A stretch of 64,000 nucleotides of DNA. Source: Pandoraea fibrosis. Lineage in GTDB: Bacteria > Pseudomonadota > Gammaproteobacteria > Burkholderiales > Burkholderiaceae. Positions 17,155-24,885 of this stretch are shown piece after piece. The notes beneath the pieces were generated by a model. The model was not told the origin of the DNA. It saw only the letters and a list, made by a program, of their open reading frames with translations, and made no database searches. Position numbers and translations under genes: made by a program. The stretch covers positions 3,348,001-3,412,000 of the forward strand of contig NZ_CP047385.1 of NCBI RefSeq assembly GCF_000807775.2, written 5' to 3'. Each line of letters opens with the position of its first letter. Positions within the stretch are counted from its first letter, which is position 1.

Positions 17155-17660
17155 GCGCCGCCCCCGTAGTGCACGGCGTAACATTCGCGCAGCGCCTGGG
17201 CGACGTACTTTTCGACGGACGACACCGAGACATGCATTTGCTCGGCAATCGCGCGATAGCCGAGGCCTTCGAGTTTGCAGAGCAAAAAAGCGGTGCGTGC
17301 CTTGGCCGGCAGACGTGCAAGCAGCGCGTCGATTTCGATCAGCGCTTCGAGTACTAGGGCGCGTGTTTCGGGCGACGGCACGACTGGCTCGGGCAGGGTG
17401 GCGAGGACTTCCAGATAGGCCGCCTCGATATGACGTCGGCGGAACAGGTCGATTACCAGACAGTTGGCGATGCGGGCCAGATAGCGTCGGGAGTCTTCTG
17501 CCTGCGGCGCACGGCCGGTCGAAAGCACGCGAAGGTAGGTGTCGTGCGCGAGATCGGCAGCGTCGAACGCATTGCCCAGCTTCTTGCGTAGCCAACCGCG
17601 CAGCCAGCCGTGATGATCGCTATAGAGCGCTCCCACTTCGCGCTGAAAATGACTTTCCAT
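17151..17660 (-). CDS. FecI-type ECF RNA polymerase sigma factor
   Basis: A 169-residue sigma factor. The region 2 helix includes HHGWLRGWLRKKLGNAFDAADLAHDTYLRVL, and region 4 is RTAFLLCKLEGLGYRAIAEQMHVSVSSVEKYVAQALREC. The length and order are those of the iron-starvation FecI group. I chose the ATG at 17660 (GGGGAA upstream) over one at 17678. It is the first gene of the sigma-FecR-receptor-esterase operon. A Fur box about 90 bases upstream (17748-17770) predicts iron repression. It should activate a promoter for the receptor gene when the receptor binds its ligand. Confidence 0.94.
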   Translation of the reverse strand: MESHFQREVGALYSDHHGWLRGWLRKKLGNAFDAADLAHDTYLRVLSTGRAPQAEDSRRYLARIANCLVIDLFRRRHIEAAYLEVLATLPEPVVPSPETRALVLEALIEIDALLARLPAKARTAFLLCKLEGLGYRAIAEQMHVSVSSVEKYVAQALRECYAVHYGGGA

Positions 17661-17747
17661 GATTCCCCGTGTTCGCATGACGTGCTCGCCACGGACGAGC
17701 GCCTACCGACCCTGCGGCGGTTCGCGACGGCATGGCGTCGATCTGCA

Positions 17748-17770
17748 AATGATAATGATTCTTATTAATT
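17748..17770. promoter_or_regulatory. Fur box
   Basis: The sequence AATGATAATGATTCTTATT (17748-17766, continuing AATT to 17770) is a close match to the Fur consensus GATAATGATAATCATTATC. It lies upstream of the FecI-type sigma gene. The placement predicts repression under iron-replete conditions. Confidence 0.85.
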
Positions 17771-17809
17771 CTAAGCGCGAATCGTGGGGCGACGCAATAG
17801 GCGTGACAA

Positions 17810-18727
17810 TCAGGCGGCTTGCGCGGGGGCCAGATCGGTCTTGAGGACCGCGAGGGCGGCTTCCGGGGTGATGTCCGAGGTATCTAGTGTGATGTCGGCT
17901 AATCGGTAGAGTGATTCGCGGGCGTCGAGCATGCGATGGATATGGTCGAGCGCCTCGTTGCGCAGGGCTTCGGTGGCAATGCGGGCGTCGTTCTGCTGCA
18001 TCACGCGCTGGAAGTGGACTTCCGGCCGGGCGCGTAGCCAGACCGTGCGAAACGCGCGGAGCACGCGCTCGTAGGTGGGGGCTTCGGAGACGATGCCGCC
18101 GCCCGTCGCGAGCACGACATGCTCATGCTCGGCAATGATCCGTTCGATGCACTGTCGTTCGATGCGTCGCATGGCGGCCTGCCCATAGAGCGTAATGACC
18201 TCGCCGATGGCGATGCCCGCTTCACGCTCGACTTCCTTGTCCAGTTCGATGAAGGGTGCGCCGATGGCCTGTGCCAATTGTGGCCCGAGCGTCGATTTGC
18301 CGGCGCCGCGCAGGCCGATGAGCGCAATGCGCTGCCCGGTGCGGCGTGTGTCCGTCGCGCCTGGCACGACAATCTGGCGCCGCAGGCGAGAGAGGACTTC
18401 CGGCGGTTGTTGTCGCAGATACTCGACGAGGATCAGCAAATCGCCGTCATGGGCCGAGCGCTCGGCCACAAGCGTTTCCACGCCGACGTTCAGCGCTTGC
18501 GCCAGTTTGTGCAGAACGGCCAGCGAGACGTTGCCGGTGCCGGCCTCAACACGGGCGAGATAGGGCAGCGAGACCCCCGACTGCGCGGCGAGTTGCTTGC
18601 GCGTCATGCCGCGCTGCGCGCGCAGCGTGCGTACCTGCCGCGCCAACGACGCCAGATGCGACGACACCCCGGCTTCGGCATCGTCGGTCGAGTCGAGTGG
18701 CGGGGCGTCAGCAGGCGATTGGCTCAT
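17810..18727 (-). CDS. BzdR/BoxR-like regulator: XRE helix-turn-helix fused to shikimate kinase-like domain
   Basis: About 305 residues from the ATG at 18727. Residues about 25-85 form an XRE helix-turn-helix (LRAQRGMTRKQLAAQSGVSL, then PYLARVEAGTGNVSLAVLHKLAQAL). From about residue 135 a complete shikimate kinase-like domain follows, with the P-loop GLRGAGKST, the FIELDKEVE segment and the ATGGGIV loop. This fusion is the architecture of BzdR and BoxR, regulators of benzoate degradation that bind aromatic acyl-CoA through the kinase-like domain (established for that family). It is divergent from the crotonase-BKACE-CoA ligase operon, so I infer that it represses that operon until a CoA thioester intermediate appears. 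Matching operators lie beside both start sites. Confidence 0.9.
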   Translation of the reverse strand: MSQSPADAPPLDSTDDAEAGVSSHLASLARQVRTLRAQRGMTRKQLAAQSGVSLPYLARVEAGTGNVSLAVLHKLAQALNVGVETLVAERSAHDGDLLILVEYLRQQPPEVLSRLRRQIVVPGATDTRRTGQRIALIGLRGAGKSTLGPQLAQAIGAPFIELDKEVEREAGIAIGEVITLYGQAAMRRIERQCIERIIAEHEHVVLATGGGIVSEAPTYERVLRAFRTVWLRARPEVHFQRVMQQNDARIATEALRNEALDHIHRMLDARESLYRLADITLDTSDITPEAALAVLKTDLAPAQAA

Positions 18728-18761
18728 GGGCACGTCTGGCAGAAAGAGTGATAGCAATAAA

Positions 18762-18775
18762 TATACTATGAGATA
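18762..18775. promoter_or_regulatory. candidate operator (regulator-proximal copy)
   Basis: TATACTATGAGATA matches the perfect palindrome at 18905-18918 in 11 of 14 positions. It lies 35 bases upstream of the regulator start, a position that suits autoregulation by the helix-turn-helix/shikimate-kinase protein. Confidence 0.5.
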
Positions 18776-18904
18776 CCGACGATGCGGCCACTCCACTGCA
18801 CTGGTTCCGCATCGCATTCTCAAAATATGCATTAAATTGCTTTTTGAATCGAATCATCCCTGTTAACCCTGAACTGCATTACACAAATCACGCAACGACG
18901 AAAA

Positions 18905-18918
18905 TATCTTATAAGATA
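18905..18918. promoter_or_regulatory. candidate operator (catabolic operon copy)
   Basis: A perfect 14-base palindrome TATCTTATAAGATA, 29 bases upstream of the crotonase start codon and probably overlapping its core promoter. It is the better of two related sites in the same intergenic region. Confidence 0.6.
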
Positions 18919-18947
18919 CTTTTCACGATTTGGAGCCAACGCAGACA

Positions 18948-19706
18948 ATGACCTATCCCCATCTGTGCGTGCGCGTCGACGACGCCATCGCCTTCGTCAC
19001 CCTCGACCGTGCAGACAAGCGCAACGCGCTTTGCGATGCGGCGATCGACTCGCTCGAAGCTGCCTTTCGCGATTTCGACGACAGTGTTCGCGCCGTCGTG
19101 CTGAGCGGTTCCGGAGAACACTTCTGCGCAGGACTGGACTTGTCCGAAAACAGCACGCGCGATCCCATCGATGTTCTGCGCGTCTCGCAGCGCTGGCACA
19201 AGGTGTTCCACGAGATTCAGTTCGGCAAACGCCCGGTGGTCGCCGTATTGCATGGTGCCGTGATCGGCGGCGGGCTGGAGCTGGCGCTGGCTGCCCATGT
19301 CCGTGTCATCGAGCGCAGCGCATTCTTCCAGTTGCCCGAAGGCAAGCGCGGCATCTTCGTGGGTGGCGGAGCATCGGTGCGCGTCGCCCGCATTCTCGGG
19401 CCGGACCGCATGACGGAGATGATGCTGACCGGGCGTCGCTATGACGCGGTTGACGGCGAGCGTCTCGGCCTCGGTCACTATCTGACGCAGGCGGGAGAGG
19501 GCATGGCGTTGGCGACGCAACTTGCCCGCGACACGGCGGAGAATAGCCCCTTGTCGAACTGGGCGACGATTCACGCACTGTCGCGCATCCACGACATGTC
19601 GATGGCCGACGGCCTGTTCACCGAGTCGGTGACGAGTGCGCTCATGTTGGCTACCCCCGAAGCGCGCGAGCGCATGGAACGCTTTCTGGGTCGCGCGGCA
19701 CGCTAG
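18948..19706 (+). CDS. crotonase/enoyl-CoA hydratase family protein
   Basis: A 252-residue crotonase-fold enzyme from the ATG at 18948 (GGAG 12 bases upstream; a TTG at 18930 is an alternative). The CoA-binding and oxyanion parts are FVTLDRADKRNAL, GEHFCAGLDL and VLHGAVIGGGLELALAAHVR. Both catalytic glutamates of hydratases appear to be present, in GGGLELA and in FFQLPEGKRG. Hydration of a 2-enoyl-CoA is therefore the most likely reaction, though a hydratase/lyase cannot be excluded. It is the first gene of an operon with 3-hydroxyacyl-CoA dehydrogenase, BKACE, a solute-binding protein and an aryl-CoA ligase. Confidence 0.9.
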   Translation: MTYPHLCVRVDDAIAFVTLDRADKRNALCDAAIDSLEAAFRDFDDSVRAVVLSGSGEHFCAGLDLSENSTRDPIDVLRVSQRWHKVFHEIQFGKRPVVAVLHGAVIGGGLELALAAHVRVIERSAFFQLPEGKRGIFVGGGASVRVARILGPDRMTEMMLTGRRYDAVDGERLGLGHYLTQAGEGMALATQLARDTAENSPLSNWATIHALSRIHDMSMADGLFTESVTSALMLATPEARERMERFLGRAAR

Positions 19707-19735
19707 CCGTCCGGCTCACCCCCACGGAGACGAAT

Positions 19736-20662
19736 GTGAAATACGACAACATCGAACGGGTTGCCGTCATCGGCACCGGTGTCATCGGTGCAAGCTGGGC
19801 GGCTTATTTTCTCGCGCGTGGTTTGCGCGTGAGCGCCTGGGACCCGGCGCCCGGTGCTCGCGAGCGGTTGCGCGAAGCGGTCGATGCGCACTGGCCCACG
19901 TTGATTCGCATCGGACTATCTGCGGATGCCTCACGCGACGCGCTGACGTTCCACGACACGCTTGACGGTGCGCTCGCAGGGGCCGACTTCGTGCAGGAGA
20001 GCGGTCCCGAGCGTGAAGATCTGAAGCAGGACCTCTTTCGCAAGATGGACGGTGCGCTGCCGCCGTCCGTCGTGATCGCGTCGAGTTCGTCGGGGTTGTT
20101 GATGAGTCGCGTGCAGTCGGTGTGTGCGCATCCCGAGCGTGTCGTGCTCGGGCATCCGTTCAACCCACCGCATCTGATTCCGTTGGTCGAAGTCATCGGC
20201 GGCGAGCAATCGTCGCCAGCGGCCATCGATACGGCGATGCAGTTCTATCGCGCCATCGGCAAGCGTCCGATTCACGTGAAGAAAGAGGTCAAGGGCCATA
20301 TCGCCAACCGACTGCAAGCCGCGCTTTGGCGCGAGGCGATGCATCTCGTCGATACCGGTGTGGCGTCCGTCGCCGATATCGACGACGCGATCGCTTACGG
20401 TCCGGGTTTGCGCTGGGCTGCACTGGGGCCATTTCTCAATCTGCATTTGTCGGGAGGCGCAGGTGGGATCGCACATCTGCTGGAGCATCTTGGGCCGCCC
20501 ATCGAGTCGTGGTGGGCAGACCTCGGCGAGCCCGTGCTGACGGACGACCTGAAGGCACGCATCACTGCCGGCGTCGACGCCGAACTCGCCGGGCGAGGGA
20601 ACGCACGACTCGAGGCGCAGCGCGACGCCGTGATCCTCGGCATTCTCGCGAGCAAGCCTTAA
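19736..20662 (+). CDS. 3-hydroxyacyl-CoA dehydrogenase family protein
   Basis: A 308-residue protein with a GTG start at 19736 (GGAG eight bases upstream). The Rossmann loop is VAVIGTGVIGASWAAYFLARG and the catalytic His lies in LGHPFNPPHLIPLVEVIGGE. The C-terminal helical domain (VKGHIANRLQAALWREAMHLV) is normal. The length and single C-terminal domain resemble the L-carnitine dehydrogenase/lambda-crystallin-like branch as much as the classic fatty-acid enzyme. The expected reaction is NAD-dependent oxidation of a 3-hydroxy acid or acyl-CoA to the 3-keto form, which would feed the BKACE enzyme encoded next. Confidence 0.9.
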   Translation: MKYDNIERVAVIGTGVIGASWAAYFLARGLRVSAWDPAPGARERLREAVDAHWPTLIRIGLSADASRDALTFHDTLDGALAGADFVQESGPEREDLKQDLFRKMDGALPPSVVIASSSSGLLMSRVQSVCAHPERVVLGHPFNPPHLIPLVEVIGGEQSSPAAIDTAMQFYRAIGKRPIHVKKEVKGHIANRLQAALWREAMHLVDTGVASVADIDDAIAYGPGLRWAALGPFLNLHLSGGAGGIAHLLEHLGPPIESWWADLGEPVLTDDLKARITAGVDAELAGRGNARLEAQRDAVILGILASKP

Positions 20663-20717
20663 GCGCGATCGGCGACACCTGCGTCAATAGCGGGTCCGCC
20701 CGCAGCATCCATGGAAT

Positions 20718-20739
20718 CCCCCGATCCGGCGGATGGGGG
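20718..20739 (+). repeat. intercistronic hairpin before the BKACE gene
   Basis: CCCCCGATCC and GGATGGGGG can pair over nine bases with one bulged G and a three-base loop. No T-tract follows, so this looks like an mRNA processing or stability element rather than a terminator. Confidence 0.35.
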
Positions 20740-20769
20740 GCGTGAATTCAACGGTTGAAGGAGACAGGT

Positions 20770-21687
20770 ATGAGCAAACCGAAAGTCATCGTCACTATCG
20801 CCCCGACGGGCGGCATGGCGTACAAATCACAGAACCCCCATCTGCCCACCCAGCCCGACGAGATCGCGCGCGACGTCTACGACTGCTACAACGCGGGCGC
20901 AAGTGTGGTGGCGATCCACGCACGCCGCCCGGACGACGGCGCCACATGTGACCCGGCGATCTATCGCGACATCAACCGTCGCATTCGAGATAAGTGCGAC
21001 ATCGTCATCAACAATTCCACGGGCGGCGGCGTACACGGCGAGATGATCGGTCAGGCCGAGAACGGATACTGGGAAATTCTCTGGGAAGAGCGCCTGAAGG
21101 GCATGGATGCCGGTGCGGAGATGTGCACGCTCGATGCCACGACGATCATCGCGAGCTTCGGGGGCAAGGAGATCCTCATGCATACGTCACCGGAGCGCTC
21201 GAAGCATCTCGCCGTCGAGATGAAGAAGCGTGGCATCAAGCCGGAATGGGAGGTCTTCAGTCCCACGCACATCGTCCAGGACCTGGCCACGCTGACGGCC
21301 GCCGGTTTCGACGACGAGCCGTTCTTCGTGAACCTCGTGCTCGGCGTGCATCGCGGGTTTCAGAACGCCATGCCGTACACGCCGCGCGTGTTGCAGTCGA
21401 TGGTCGATCTGCTGCCCAAGGGAAGCATCTTCTGTGTGAGCGGTATCGGCCCGGCGCAACTGCCGTCGGCCATGAATTCACTGCTGTTGGGCGGGCACGT
21501 GCGCGTCGGTCTCGAGGACAACCTGTATTACGAGCAGGGCGTGCTGGCAACGAACCAGCAACTGACCGAGCGCGTCGTGCGCCTCGTGCGCGAGATGGGC
21601 TACGAGCCGGCCACGCCCGCCGAAGCGCGCGACATCATGGGGTTGCCTCGCAACCGCGAAGTCCTGCCGGAGTTCGCCGTGCGTTGA
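20770..21687 (+). CDS. BKACE (beta-keto acid cleavage enzyme, DUF849 family)
   Basis: A 305-residue TIM-barrel protein starting at the ATG at 20770 (AAGGAG upstream). The start [25 protein letters not shown] (DUF849 catalytic region) and [11 protein letters not shown], which carries the conserved Glu metal ligand, identify the family. BKACE enzymes use acetyl-CoA to split a beta-keto acid into acetoacetate and a new acyl-CoA. Unusually, the metal-binding H-x-H after strand 2 reads AIHARRPDD, so the first of the two His ligands appears to be Ala. The gene order (hydratase, dehydrogenase, BKACE) makes it the likely carbon-carbon cleavage step of this operon. Confidence 0.88.
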   Translation: MSKPKVIVTIAPTGGMAYKSQNPHLPTQPDEIARDVYDCYNAGASVVAIHARRPDDGATCDPAIYRDINRRIRDKCDIVINNSTGGGVHGEMIGQAENGYWEILWEERLKGMDAGAEMCTLDATTIIASFGGKEILMHTSPERSKHLAVEMKKRGIKPEWEVFSPTHIVQDLATLTAAGFDDEPFFVNLVLGVHRGFQNAMPYTPRVLQSMVDLLPKGSIFCVSGIGPAQLPSAMNSLLLGGHVRVGLEDNLYYEQGVLATNQQLTERVVRLVREMGYEPATPAEARDIMGLPRNREVLPEFAVR

Positions 21688-21750
21688 TCGTTGGTCGTGC
21701 GTCGCAAGCTGTCTGGCCCCAAAAAATGAAAAGACAAGGAGACATGTCAC

Positions 21751-22932
21751 ATGGCGGCAAACAGATTCACACGTGGTATTGCATTCTCTGGCGCGAGACT
21801 TCGTGCGCTGTCCCTGTGCCTGGCGGCGCTGTGTGCGGTCACGCAGGCGGGCGCACAACCGGCGGGCGTCGCCATCGGCGTCACGCTCTCCACAACAGGC
21901 CCGGGCGCGTCGCTGGGGATTCCGGAGAAACAGGCCATTGGCATGCTCCCGCCGACGCTCGGCGGACTCCCTGCACGCTACATTCTGCTCGACGATGCCA
22001 CCGACCCGACCACGGCGACCAAGAACGCCCGCCGGTTGGCCACGGAGGATAAGGTCGACGCCATCATCGGATCGTCGACCACGCCGGCATGTCTGGCCGT
22101 CGCGGCGGTCGCCGCCGATACGCGCACGCCACAACTGGGCCTGTGTCCGTTCGTACCGAGCGCGACGCAGATGCGCTACGTGTTCTCGTTGCCGCAGTCG
22201 GTTGCCGTCATGGCCGACGCGGTGCTGGACGACATGAAGGCCCACAAGGTGAAGACGCTGGGCTTCATCGGTTTCTCGGACTCTTACGGCGAGGCGTGGC
22301 TCAAGGACATTCAGGCACGGGCGGCCGCCCGGCAGATTCAGGTGGCGCCGGTTGAGCGCTATGCCCGTAACGATCAGTCCGTGACGGCGCAGGTCCTCAA
22401 GATGATGTCGGCCAATGTAGACGCCGTCATCATTGCCGCGAGCGGCACGCCGGGCGCACTGCCGATGAGCGCGTTGCGCGAGCGTGGCTACAAAGGGCGC
22501 ATCTATCAGACGCACGGCGTGGCGAACAACGACTTCCTGCGGGTGGCGGGCAAGAGCGCCGAGGGGGCGATTCTGCCGGTGGGCAACATTCTGGTGGCAG
22601 AACAACTGAGCGCGAATCACCCGGGCAAAGCGGTTGCCACTGACTTCGTCAAGCGCTACGAGGCGCAATACGGTGCCGGTTCGCGCAACCTGTTCGCCGG
22701 GTATGCGTATGACGCCTATCTGGTGCTCGATCGCGCTGTTGCCGTGGCGGCGAAACAGGCACAACCGGGCACGCAGGCGTTCCGAGATGCCTTGGTCGGC
22801 GCCATCGAGCAGACCCGTGGCCTTGCGGCAACGCACGGCATGATCAATGTCAACGCACAAGACCATTCGGCCTATGGCCAAGACGGTCGCGTGCTCGTCA
22901 CGGTGAAGGGCGGCAAGTGGACGATCGACTGA
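21751..22932 (+). CDS. branched-chain amino acid-type ABC transporter substrate-binding protein
   Basis: A 393-residue periplasmic binding protein of the Leu/Ile/Val-binding type (Peripla_BP_6). The signal peptide spans about residues 1-33 (LRALSLCLAALCAVTQAGAQ). The mature part starts AGVAIGVTLSTTGPGASLGI and includes LLDDATDPTTATKNARRL, VDAIIGSSTTPA and LGFIGFSDSYGEAWL. AAGGAG precedes the ATG. The family includes binding proteins for aromatic acids such as hydroxycinnamates and benzoates, which fits the adjacent CoA ligase. No matching permease or ATPase genes are present in this window, so its membrane partners must be elsewhere. Confidence 0.92.
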   Translation: MAANRFTRGIAFSGARLRALSLCLAALCAVTQAGAQPAGVAIGVTLSTTGPGASLGIPEKQAIGMLPPTLGGLPARYILLDDATDPTTATKNARRLATEDKVDAIIGSSTTPACLAVAAVAADTRTPQLGLCPFVPSATQMRYVFSLPQSVAVMADAVLDDMKAHKVKTLGFIGFSDSYGEAWLKDIQARAAARQIQVAPVERYARNDQSVTAQVLKMMSANVDAVIIAASGTPGALPMSALRERGYKGRIYQTHGVANNDFLRVAGKSAEGAILPVGNILVAEQLSANHPGKAVATDFVKRYEAQYGAGSRNLFAGYAYDAYLVLDRAVAVAAKQAQPGTQAFRDALVGAIEQTRGLAATHGMINVNAQDHSAYGQDGRVLVTVKGGKWTID

Positions 22933-24785
22933 GCGTAGCGGCGGCCGGCGCGCGGCGCCTGGCCAGACCGGATATCGAGCGCGAGGACCGTGCGGACGGC
23001 AGCTTCGTGATTCGCTCGCGTACCCCCTTGAGCGAGTTTGCCCGCAGTCCGGTCGATTGGCTCGTGCAATGGGCCACGCGCACGCCCGACGCCGTGTTCG
23101 TCGCAGAGCGCTGGCAGGCAGGCGAGGGGACTTCGGCGACCGACCTCTGGCGGCGGATTACCTACCGCGAGGCGCTCACGATGGCGCGCGGCGTCGGTCA
23201 GGCGTTGCTCGATCTCGCGGTGCCCCGCGAGCGGCCGGTGGTGATCCTCTCGGACAACAGCGTGAACCATGCGTTGCTCGTGCTTGGCGCGATGATGGCG
23301 GGGCGTCAGACGGCGATCGTGTCGTCCGCGTACTCGCGCGTCGCGAAGGACATGAGCAAGCTGCACGGCATTCTCGCGCGGCTCGATCCGGCGCTGGTGT
23401 ACGTGGAGGATGGCGAGCACTATGCGGGTGCGCTCGCCGATGCACCGATCCGCTGCCCGATTGTCGCGACCCGTCATGCGCGGCCGGACTGGCTACGCTT
23501 CACTGCGCTAGCGGCCACGCCCGCATCGAGTGCACTCGATGACGCCTTTGCGCAGGTGCGTCCGGAAGACACGGCCAAGCTGTTGCTGACGTCCGGCTCG
23601 ACCGGGAAACCCAAGATCGTCGTCAACACGCACCGCATGTTGGCGGCGAACCAGCAGATGATTGCGCAATGCTGGCATTTCATCGACGAGGCCGCGCCGG
23701 TGGTGGTGGACTGGCTGCCGTGGAGTCACACCTTCGGCGCCAATCACAACTTCCACATGGCGCTGCGCAACGGCGGTGCCTTTTACGTGGACGATGGCCG
23801 TCCGGTGCCGGAGTTGATCGGCCGATCGGTCGATAATCTGCGCGACGTTTCGCCCACGTTGCATTTCAACGTACCCAAGGGATTCGAGGCGCTGGCCCCG
23901 TTTCTGGAGGAGGACGATGCGTTCGCCGCACGCTTCTTCGGCCGTCTTCAGGTGCTGTTTTACGCGGCCGCCAGCCTGCCGCCGGCCGTGTGGCAGCGCT
24001 TCGAGCGAATAGCATCGCGGCACTGCGACACGCTGCCGTTCTTCACCTCGGCGTGGGGAGCGACGGAGACGTCCCCGCTCATCACCAGCGTGCATTTTCC
24101 GATTCCGGGCGCCGGCAATATCGGTGTGCCGGCGCCGGGCAACGAACTCAAGTTCGTGCCCAATGGCGACAAGCTGGAAATGCGCGTGCGGGGGCCGTCG
24201 GTATTTCATCGCTATGTAGACGATCCGGACGCCACAGCCAACGCGTTCGACGATGAGGGGTTTTACCGCACCGGCGATGCGGGCCGATTGTCCGATCCGG
24301 AAGATCCCGGCGCGGGGGTGATTTTCGACGGCCGCGTGTCGGAGGATTTCAAACTCACGAGCGGCACGTGGGTATCGGTCGGTGCGTTGCGCTTGCGTGC
24401 CGTGACCGCGCTGGCGCCCTACGCGTCGGATGTCGTGATCGCAGGGCACGACCGCGACGAGATCGGGCTGCTGATCTTCCCGAGTCCGGCCATGAGAGCG
24501 AAGGTGGCGCACGCGGCCCAGACGCCTCACGCGGGCAAGGCCATGGCAATGCATGACGAGGTGCGTGCCTGGATCGCGCAGGCGCTCGCACAGCTGGCGC
24601 AAGACGCCGGCAGTTCGCAGCGTGCCGCACGCGCCGCCGTTCTGGCGTCGCCACCATCGCTTGAGCAGGGGGAGATCACCGACAAGGGCTACGTCAATCA
24701 ACGCGCCGTGCTGAGCTTGCGCGAGGAAGACGTTGCACGGCTTTACTCGGATTGCCCATCGGTCATCCGTTTGCCGTTGCCGTGA
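22917..24785 (+). CDS. feruloyl-CoA synthase-like acyl/aryl-CoA ligase
   Basis: A 622-residue member of the ANL (AMP-forming) superfamily with a GTG start at 22917 that overlaps the end of the binding-protein gene by 16 bases. The AMP-binding P-loop is LLLTSGSTGKPKIVVNTHR, with WLPWSHTFGANHNFH, SAWGATETSPLITS and YRTGDAGRL further on. The N-terminal extension (IEREDRADGSFVIRSRTPLS, then FARSPVDWLVQWA) and overall length are those of feruloyl-CoA synthase (Fcs). It should activate a carboxylic acid, probably a hydroxycinnamate or related aryl acid, to the CoA thioester with ATP. It is the last gene of the operon and supplies the substrate for the crotonase. The exact acid is not determined. 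Confidence 0.88.
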   Translation: MDDRLSVAAAGARRLARPDIEREDRADGSFVIRSRTPLSEFARSPVDWLVQWATRTPDAVFVAERWQAGEGTSATDLWRRITYREALTMARGVGQALLDLAVPRERPVVILSDNSVNHALLVLGAMMAGRQTAIVSSAYSRVAKDMSKLHGILARLDPALVYVEDGEHYAGALADAPIRCPIVATRHARPDWLRFTALAATPASSALDDAFAQVRPEDTAKLLLTSGSTGKPKIVVNTHRMLAANQQMIAQCWHFIDEAAPVVVDWLPWSHTFGANHNFHMALRNGGAFYVDDGRPVPELIGRSVDNLRDVSPTLHFNVPKGFEALAPFLEEDDAFAARFFGRLQVLFYAAASLPPAVWQRFERIASRHCDTLPFFTSAWGATETSPLITSVHFPIPGAGNIGVPAPGNELKFVPNGDKLEMRVRGPSVFHRYVDDPDATANAFDDEGFYRTGDAGRLSDPEDPGAGVIFDGRVSEDFKLTSGTWVSVGALRLRAVTALAPYASDVVIAGHDRDEIGLLIFPSPAMRAKVAHAAQTPHAGKAMAMHDEVRAWIAQALAQLAQDAGSSQRAARAAVLASPPSLEQGEITDKGYVNQRAVLSLREEDVARLYSDCPSVIRLPLP

Positions 24786-24829
24786 GTCGCGCCGCAGCAA
24801 TCGGAAGGTTGGGGGAAGGGAAAGCGACA

Positions 24830-24863
24830 GCGCGCCAGTAGCGAGTAACCGCCGCTGGCGCGC
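24830..24863. terminator. hairpin between convergent genes
   Basis: GCGCGCCAG (24830-24838) and CTGGCGCGC (24855-24863) form a perfect 9-bp GC-rich stem between the CoA-ligase gene (plus) and the MFS gene (minus). No long T-tract is present on either side. Confidence 0.45.
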
Positions 24864-24885
24864 GAAGTCGTTTGGAACGCTTGGA

